From Thermoplasmata archaeon (lineage in GTDB: Archaea; Thermoplasmatota; Thermoplasmata; Thermoplasmatales; Thermoplasmataceae), in NCBI GenBank assembly GCA_021819605.1, contig JAKAQT010000014.1, positions 1 to 18,507 on the forward strand: DNA of 18,507 nucleotides, in the 5' to 3' direction. Within the stretch, counting starts at the first letter, position 1, and each line of letters starts with the position of its first letter. This document shows positions 13,615-18,507 of the stretch, one piece after another. The notes beneath the pieces were generated by a model. That model was not told the DNA's origin, made no database searches, and saw nothing but the letters and a program-made list of their open reading frames with translations. The position numbers were made by a program, and so were the translations under genes.

Positions 13615-15819
13615 TTAGAGAGAAGCATAATAAGCTTCGTCGTAAGGTTCCGGCTTGAGACCCTTGCGCTCTCTTATCTTGGCGACAACATCCTTCTGAA
13701 GTTCTGGAGGAACACGCTGGTAACCATGGTTTTCCGAGTTCCAGAGCACCTTGCCACCGGTTGCGCTCCTTATGGCTGACGCAAATCCAAACATACCAGC
13801 CACTGGCACCTTGGCAACTATGACTATTTCGTCGCCTTCCTGCGTCATCTCATCAACAACGCCCCGCCTCTGCTGAATTTCGTTTGTCACTGACCCCATA
13901 ACTTCCTGCGGTACACTTATGTAAACTCTCTGGACAGGTTCAAGGAGTATTCTCTTTGCCTGTGTCATTGCTCCATATATCGAGTTTCTGCCTGCAGGGA
14001 TGACCTGGGCCGGTCCCCTGTGTATGCTATCCTCGTGAAGTTTCGCATCCACAAGCCTGGCCTTTATTCCATATACTTTCTCAGAGGCAAGCGGACCCTT
14101 TGCCATGACTTCACCGAATGCCTCTATGAGCAGTTCCATTGTTTCATCGAGATACTGGATTCCCTTTGTTACATCCAGCAGCAGATTGTCCCCGTCAACT
14201 GCAACAAGCCCTCTTGCTTCTTCCCTTGTGAGACCATTCTTCTCCAGCAGTTCCATAAGAGTCTTCTTATCCTTGAATTTCGCACCCTGCGGGATGGTAC
14301 CATCCTTAATAAGATCCACAATTGCATCGGGGAGTGGCTCCACTTCGAAGTAGAATCTGTTATGCTTATTAGGAGACTTCCCTTCAAAAGGCCCCCCTTT
14401 GTGATCAACAGTTTCCCTATATACCACAAGAGGATCAGATGTGGTCACGTCAACCTTGTAGTCATTTCTTATCCTGTATAACGTGACTTCCAGATGGAGT
14501 TCACCCATTCCTGAAATGAGGTGTTCCCCGGTTTCCTGGTTGATATCAATCTGAATTGACGGATCGGCCTTTGAAACACTCCTGAGCACCTCTATAAGTT
14601 TTGGAAGATCTGCAGTGTGCTTTGCTTCAATTGCCAGCGTTACCACTGGCTCGGAATAATGAACCATTGGTTCGAATGGGTCCATGTTTGGAATGGAAGA
14701 AATTGTTGAACCTGCCATTGCAGCCTTAAGACCCACCACCGCAGCGATATTCCCTGCAGCCATTTCATCAACTGAGATTCTGTCTGGACCGACCATCATT
14801 GACAGCAACTGTACCTTGTATTTGTTGTTGGACATTCCGGATATGTACAGTTCACTGCCCTTCCTGAGCGTACCACTGAACAATCGGCCCACGGCAATTT
14901 CGCCTGCATGTGGATCGACAATAATCTTTGTCACCATCATGCTTACCGGTCCCGTGTGATCGCAGACTGACATGGCCTTTCCAATTTCGGAGTTTATGTC
15001 ACCTTTCCATATCTGCGGAATCCTGTACTTCTGTGCAACCAGTGGATTTGGCAGGTGCTTTATAACCATCTCAAGTATAATGTCGTGAAGCTGCACTTTC
15101 TTTGCCAGTTCCTTCTGCTTGCCCTCGCGAACCATTTCTGCAATGTCCTTAAAAGACATCTTGTATTTTGCCATGGCCGGAACAGAGATGGCCCAGTTGT
15201 TGTAAGCGGAACCGAATGCGACTCTCCCGTCCTGAACGTTTACCTGCCATGACTGTTTAAACTCTTCTGGTCCATATTTTGCCAGAAGCTTGTTAACATC
15301 CGTGATTATCTTGAGGAAACGCTTCTGCATCTCGTCTCCGTTCAGTTTCAGTTCGTTTATGAGGCGATCAACCTTGTTTATGAACAGAATTGGCTTTACC
15401 TTTTCCTTCAGGGCCTGCCTGATCACGGTTTCTGTCTGTGGCATGACGCCCTCCACGGAGTCCACAACTATGATAGCACCATCAACGGCTCTCATGGCTC
15501 TGGTCACATCCCCTCCAAAGTCAACGTGTCCGGGTGTGTCAATAAGGTTAATGAGGTACTCCTCAGAGCCATAGGTATGAACCATTGAAGCTGTTGCAGC
15601 ATTTATGGTGATTCCCCTGGCCTGCTCCTGCTCATCATAGTCCAGCATCAGCTGTTTTCCTGCCAGATCCTCGCTCATCATTCCAGCTCCGGCAATCAGG
15701 TTATCACTCAGTGTTGTCTTACCATGATCAATATGGGCAGCAATACCCATATTCCTGATTCTTTCCGGCCTTTCGATTAATTTCATTGCCTTTGCAATGT
15801 TGTCTTCCTTTCGTCCCAT
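13615..15819 (-). CDS. fusA: Translation elongation factor 2 (aEF-2)
   Basis: The ribosomal translocase GTPase, 734 residues, normal for archaea. The G domain has NMGIAAHIDHGKTTLSDNLI, LIDTPGHVDFGGDVTRAM and FINKVDR. Later domains include the typical SGMGELHLEV, and the diphthamide loop HEDSIHRGPAQVIPAGR, in which H600 would be modified to diphthamide. GGTGA stands three bases before the ATG at 15819. A separate promoter is plausible in the 72-nt gap after uS10 (TTAAATAAT near 15864-15872, and GAAATATC near 15841-15848), but read-through from EF-1A/uS10 cannot be excluded. The C-terminus ends PYDEAYYASL; archaeal EF-2 tails vary. Confidence 0.98.
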   Translation of the reverse strand: MGRKEDNIAKAMKLIERPERIRNMGIAAHIDHGKTTLSDNLIAGAGMMSEDLAGKQLMLDYDEQEQARGITINAATASMVHTYGSEEYLINLIDTPGHVDFGGDVTRAMRAVDGAIIVVDSVEGVMPQTETVIRQALKEKVKPILFINKVDRLINELKLNGDEMQKRFLKIITDVNKLLAKYGPEEFKQSWQVNVQDGRVAFGSAYNNWAISVPAMAKYKMSFKDIAEMVREGKQKELAKKVQLHDIILEMVIKHLPNPLVAQKYRIPQIWKGDINSEIGKAMSVCDHTGPVSMMVTKIIVDPHAGEIAVGRLFSGTLRKGSELYISGMSNNKYKVQLLSMMVGPDRISVDEMAAGNIAAVVGLKAAMAGSTISSIPNMDPFEPMVHYSEPVVTLAIEAKHTADLPKLIEVLRSVSKADPSIQIDINQETGEHLISGMGELHLEVTLYRIRNDYKVDVTTSDPLVVYRETVDHKGGPFEGKSPNKHNRFYFEVEPLPDAIVDLIKDGTIPQGAKFKDKKTLMELLEKNGLTREEARGLVAVDGDNLLLDVTKGIQYLDETMELLIEAFGEVMAKGPLASEKVYGIKARLVDAKLHEDSIHRGPAQVIPAGRNSIYGAMTQAKRILLEPVQRVYISVPQEVMGSVTNEIQQRRGVVDEMTQEGDEIVIVAKVPVAGMFGFASAIRSATGGKVLWNSENHGYQRVPPELQKDVVAKIRERKGLKPEPYDEAYYASL

Positions 15820-15891
15820 ATTTCACCAACTTTGCTAAATGATATTTCGGTAATAAGAAAGCATTATTTAACGGTTTTAAAAAGAGTTTAG

Positions 15892-16206
15892 TTACGATTT
15901 TATCTGAATTTCGATCTGAACCCCATCCGGGATAGGAATTCTCATGAGCTGCCTCAGGGTTCTCTCATCAGCGTCCACATCTATGAGACGCTTGTGAATC
16001 CTCATCTCCCATCTGTCCCATGTCGGAGAGCCTTCTCCGTCAGGGCTTTTCCTGACAGGAACTACAAGCCTCTTTGTGGGAAGGGGGACTGGCCCATGAA
16101 CCTCGACTCCTGTCCTGGTGGCTATTCCCTTGATCTCATTGCAGACAACATCGACAATCTTGTGCTCAGTTCCACTAAGGGAAATTCTAGCCTTATAGGA
16201 TGCCAT
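15892..16206 (-). CDS. rps10: Small ribosomal subunit protein uS10
   Basis: A 104-residue 30S protein. It shows KARISLSGTEHKIVDVVC, the loop VEVHGPVPLPTKRLVVPVRK, and WEMRIHKRLIDVDADERTLR, all typical of archaeal uS10. The ATG at 16206 is chosen over an in-frame GTG at 16215 because GGTGA (which contains that GTG) is a ribosome-binding site spaced five bases before 16206. It follows the EF-1A stop by 10 nt, the normal archaeal tuf-rps10 arrangement, so the two are co-transcribed. Confidence 0.96.
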   Translation of the reverse strand: MASYKARISLSGTEHKIVDVVCNEIKGIATRTGVEVHGPVPLPTKRLVVPVRKSPDGEGSPTWDRWEMRIHKRLIDVDADERTLRQLMRIPIPDGVQIEIQIKS

Positions 16207-16216
16207 GGAGTTCACC

Positions 16217-17491
16217 TTATTTTACTTCTACCTCAATGCACTGCCCGGCAGCCACGGTTTGCCCCATGTCCCTGATGGCAAATCTCCCAAGCTGCGGGAT
16301 GTCTGAGACTTTCTCTATTACAAAGGGGCGATCAGGAACAATTTTAACGATTGCTATGTCCCCGGTCTTTATGAAGTCAGGATGATCCTTGAGCGTTGTT
16401 CCATCCTTCGGGTTCAGTGTCTTTACTATCTCGTCAAATCTGCATGCTATCTGTGTGGTATGAACGTGGAACACAGGCTTGTATCCATTTGCAATGACAC
16501 TTGGATGGTTAAGCACGACAACCTGGGCAGTGAAACCTTTCACCACTGTTGGCGGGGAACTCACTGGGCCGCATACATCGCCTCTCTTGATGTCGTTCTT
16601 TGCTATGCCCCTGACGTTGAAACCAATGTTATCTCCCGGCTCAGCCTGCTGCATTGTTTCATGGTGCATTTCAATTGACTTCACTTCTCCTTGCTTGTCT
16701 GCAGGTTCGAATATAACCTTATCTCCAATCTTAACAATCCCAGTTTCAACCCTGCCAACAGGAACCGTGCCGATACCGGTGATTGAATAAACATCCTGTA
16801 TCGGAAGCCTGAGTGGCTTATTTGTGGGCTTTTCAGGGGGCTTGAGCGCATCCAGTGCTTCCAGGAGCGTTGGCCCATTGTACCATTTGAGATTTTCTGA
16901 TTTCTTGACGATGTTGTCGCCCTTGTATCCGCTGATTGGGATGATTGGAACATTCCTGTAACCTATGGAACCAAGAAGCTTTTCCACTTCCTTCTTAACT
17001 TCTTCATATCTCTGCTGGTTGTAAGGAGGCTGCACTGCATCCATCTTGTTTATCAGAATGATAAGCTGCTGAACACCAAGTGTTCTGGCAAGGAAAGCGT
17101 GCTCCCTGGTCTGAGCCATTACGCCCTCTCCCTCTCTTGCTGATACTACCAGCATAGCTGCATCAGCCTGGCTCGTGCCCGTTATCATGTTTTTGACGAA
17201 GTCTCTGTGTCCAGGAGCGTCAATGAGCGTGAAATAGTACTTGTCAGTCTCAAATTTCCTGTGAGAAAGATCTATTGTGACACCTCTCTCCCTCTCTTCC
17301 TTGTACCTGTCCATGACCCATGCAAACTCAAACGTTGCCTTGCCCTTCTCTTCGGCCTGCTTTTTGTATTCCTCAATAATATGTGCTGGAATCTCTCCAT
17401 GCTCAAAGAGAAGCCTGCCTACAAGCGTTGACTTTCCATGATCTACGTGTCCGATGGTTACCAAGTTTATGTGTGGTTTCTGCGTTGCCAT
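16217..17491 (-). CDS. tuf: Translation elongation factor 1-alpha (aEF-1A)
   Basis: The GTPase that delivers aminoacyl-tRNA, 424 residues. G-domain motifs are TIGHVDHGKSTLVGRLLF, the switch I segment RERGVTIDLSHRKF, DAPGHRDFVKNMITGTSQAD and LINKMDA. Domains 2 and 3 follow with YSITGIGTVPVGRVETG and the C-terminal GRFAIRDMGQTVAAG. GGTGA lies 6 nt before the ATG, and a TATA candidate (minus-strand CCTTATA, 17531-17537) about 43 nt upstream, so this mRNA should have a short leader, unlike most first genes here. It is first in the EF-1A/uS10 unit, divergent from the LigB-like gene. Confidence 0.98.
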   Translation of the reverse strand: MATQKPHINLVTIGHVDHGKSTLVGRLLFEHGEIPAHIIEEYKKQAEEKGKATFEFAWVMDRYKEERERGVTIDLSHRKFETDKYYFTLIDAPGHRDFVKNMITGTSQADAAMLVVSAREGEGVMAQTREHAFLARTLGVQQLIILINKMDAVQPPYNQQRYEEVKKEVEKLLGSIGYRNVPIIPISGYKGDNIVKKSENLKWYNGPTLLEALDALKPPEKPTNKPLRLPIQDVYSITGIGTVPVGRVETGIVKIGDKVIFEPADKQGEVKSIEMHHETMQQAEPGDNIGFNVRGIAKNDIKRGDVCGPVSSPPTVVKGFTAQVVVLNHPSVIANGYKPVFHVHTTQIACRFDEIVKTLNPKDGTTLKDHPDFIKTGDIAIVKIVPDRPFVIEKVSDIPQLGRFAIRDMGQTVAAGQCIEVEVK

Positions 17492-17530
17492 TTATTTTCA
17501 CCTAATCTTCTATCAGATTCTATCCGCGCA

Positions 17531-17558
17531 TATAAGGACTCATATCTAGTGTGTCCTT
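17531..17558 (-). promoter_or_regulatory. TATA box of EF-1A with an overlapping inverted repeat
   Basis: The TATA candidate (plus-strand TATAAGG, 17531-17537) is about 43 nt before the EF-1A ATG. AAGGAC (17534-17539) and GTCCTT (17553-17558) form a 6-bp inverted repeat with a 13-nt spacer overlapping it. The repeat could be chance or a regulatory site. Confidence 0.35.
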
Positions 17559-17608
17559 AAAGACTTAACCGGAATAGTCAGGACAATATATAGACTTTTT
17601 CAAAACTG

Positions 17609-17616
17609 TTTATATG
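17609..17616 (+). promoter_or_regulatory. TATA-box candidate upstream of the LigB-like gene
   Basis: TTTATATG is centred about 25 nt before an ATG at 17637, which opens only a 14-codon frame. A second AT-rich box, ATTTTATT (17640-17647), is about 25 nt before the GTG at 17668. Confidence 0.4.
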
Positions 17617-17667
17617 CTCCTGTGGATAGTCCAGATATGATTTTATTGTCCTTTGCAATCTTTTTAT

Positions 17668-18441
17668 GTGACTTTAGCTAATGTGTATGTTATCCCACAC
17701 GGGGACGAGCTCATAGATGTTCCAGACCAGGAATCCAGGAAGATGCAGGATATGATCCGCAGCCTGGCAAGAAGTGATGGTTCTGAAACTGTTGTTATTC
17801 TCAGCCCCCATGGCATAAGGATCTCGGATTCTGTTGGTGTTGTTACAACTGAGTACTCCAAAGGTGATCAGGTATTCGGAAGAAAAAGGGTTCGAAGAAG
17901 GTTCAGAAATGATGTTTCTCTGGCCACGGAGATAGCCGGATCCATACCGGGATTTACAAGGTCCGTATCATTCATCACTTCCTCCGGTCCCAAATCAGAA
18001 TTCCCACTTGACTTTGGAACGTTGATACCGTTATCATTCTTCAAGCCTGAAAGGGTTGTACTTATAGGACAGCCTAGGGTACGAGACAGAGAGAAACTCA
18101 TGAGATTCGGCAGAGCCCTGTATTCAGCCGTTTCGGGTCGCAATTATGGTGTATCAGTAATTTTCAGTGCAGATCAGGCTCACACACATGCTCGTGATGG
18201 GCCATACGGGTATTCGGAAAGTGCAGCAGAATATGAGAGCATTGTCATCGGTGCGATAAAGTCAAACGATTTTTCAAGCCTGTCAAAAATTACTGATAAG
18301 ATGATAGGTGAAGCAAAACCAGACAGCTTCTGGAATATGATGATACTGAAAGGTTTCATTGAGGCTAGCAGGATCTCACTGGTCTACGACTTCAACTATG
18401 TTGAACATTATTTCGGAATGCTGCTTGCCCATTCCGCCTGA
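17668..18441 (+). CDS. LigB/MEMO-like family protein (extradiol-dioxygenase fold)
   Basis: A conserved archaeal protein related to class III extradiol dioxygenase LigB and MEMO, function unproven. Numbered from GTG 17668, the motifs are IPHGDELID near the N-terminus (H11), VVILSPHGIRI (H48) and ADQAHTHARDGPYGY (H172, H174), with late acidic residues; these His are where the family's metal ligands lie. Length is 257 residues. The start is uncertain: TTG 17653, GTG 17668 and GTG 17683 all share the frame. Family members begin only a few residues before PHGDE, and a TATA-like box about 25 nt before 17668 favours it. A short overlapping ORF begins at 17637. It is divergent from EF-1A. An aromatic-ring dioxygenase role is not implied. 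Confidence 0.8.
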   Translation: MTLANVYVIPHGDELIDVPDQESRKMQDMIRSLARSDGSETVVILSPHGIRISDSVGVVTTEYSKGDQVFGRKRVRRRFRNDVSLATEIAGSIPGFTRSVSFITSSGPKSEFPLDFGTLIPLSFFKPERVVLIGQPRVRDREKLMRFGRALYSAVSGRNYGVSVIFSADQAHTHARDGPYGYSESAAEYESIVIGAIKSNDFSSLSKITDKMIGEAKPDSFWNMMILKGFIEASRISLVYDFNYVEHYFGMLLAHSA

Positions 18442-18458
18442 AATTCATGGGGAATAAA

Positions 18459-18465
18459 TTTATAC
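18459..18465 (+). promoter_or_regulatory. TATA-box candidate for the gene entering at the window end
   Basis: TTTATAC is about 24 nt before the ATG at 18486, in the 44-nt gap after the LigB-like gene, the spacing seen for leaderless genes elsewhere in the window. Confidence 0.4.
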
Positions 18466-18485
18466 TTTTCGTGGATTACTATCAT

Positions 18486-18507
18486 ATGACGACGGACCAT
18501 AAGATCA
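18486..18507 (+). CDS. Start of a gene cut off by the window end
   Basis: Only seven codons are visible (MTTDHKI), after a well-placed TATA box. The product cannot be guessed from this. Confidence 0.4.

Noticed and set aside
16700..16720. GCAGGTTCGAATA, resembling a tRNA T-loop
   Set aside because: It lies inside the EF-1A coding sequence, and no acceptor stem or other tRNA arms can be formed around it.
1..18507. CRISPR arrays, rRNA, tRNA and a complete insertion sequence
   Set aside because: No regularly spaced direct repeats, rRNA segments, tRNA cloverleaf or transposase catalytic motifs were found on either strand by eye.

Overview
The window looks like a thermoacidophilic euryarchaeon of the Thermoplasmata (Thermoplasmatales-like). 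The archaeal information-processing genes (EF-1A, EF-2 with the diphthamide motif, uS10, eS17, RNA polymerase subunit L) show that it is archaeal. The pairing of a bacterial-type GrpE-DnaK-DnaJ chaperone set with TATA boxes about 24-29 nt before start codons (leaderless transcripts) fits Thermoplasmata. GGTGA ribosome-binding sites appear mainly before internal operon genes and the elongation factors. The assignment is inference from gene content; no rRNA or tRNA gene was found.

Layout, left to right. Positions 1-164 hold no intact gene; a strong hairpin at 132-175 and short repeats suggest a relic of an IS200/IS605-type element end. Positions 165-2938 (minus) are a three-gene operon, thiolase > 3-hydroxyacyl-CoA dehydrogenase > enoyl-CoA hydratase, covering the last three steps of beta-oxidation (or the reverse, C4 synthesis). 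Then, all on minus, come eS17 (2986-3216), a UspA-type stress protein (3340-3774), the grpE-dnaK-dnaJ operon (3834-7366), and an rpoL plus tRNA G10-type methyltransferase unit (7415-8697).

Positions 8698-9346 carry no intact gene, but the minus strand holds what looks like a frame-broken gene (8799-9194). The plus strand then carries a sulfide:quinone-oxidoreductase-like flavoprotein with no cysteine at all, followed at once by a DUF1641 protein (9347-10988), an unrecognised 325-residue protein (11050-12027) and an OsmC-family protein (12088-12540). OsmC converges tail to tail, 3 nt apart, with a threonine-synthase-like PLP enzyme (12544-13572, minus).

Positions 13615-17491 (minus) are a translation cluster, EF-1A > uS10 > EF-2. 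Divergent from it is a LigB/MEMO-like protein (about 17668-18441, plus) with an ambiguous start, and the first 22 bases of another gene close the window.

Most of this is ordinary core archaeal genome. The parts most worth a second look are the cysteine-free SQR-like/DUF1641 pair, a 7-bp inverted repeat placed symmetrically around the TATA box of the chaperone operon, the broken gene beside the SQR-like gene, the hairpin at the left end, and the overlapping short ORF at the start of the LigB-like gene.
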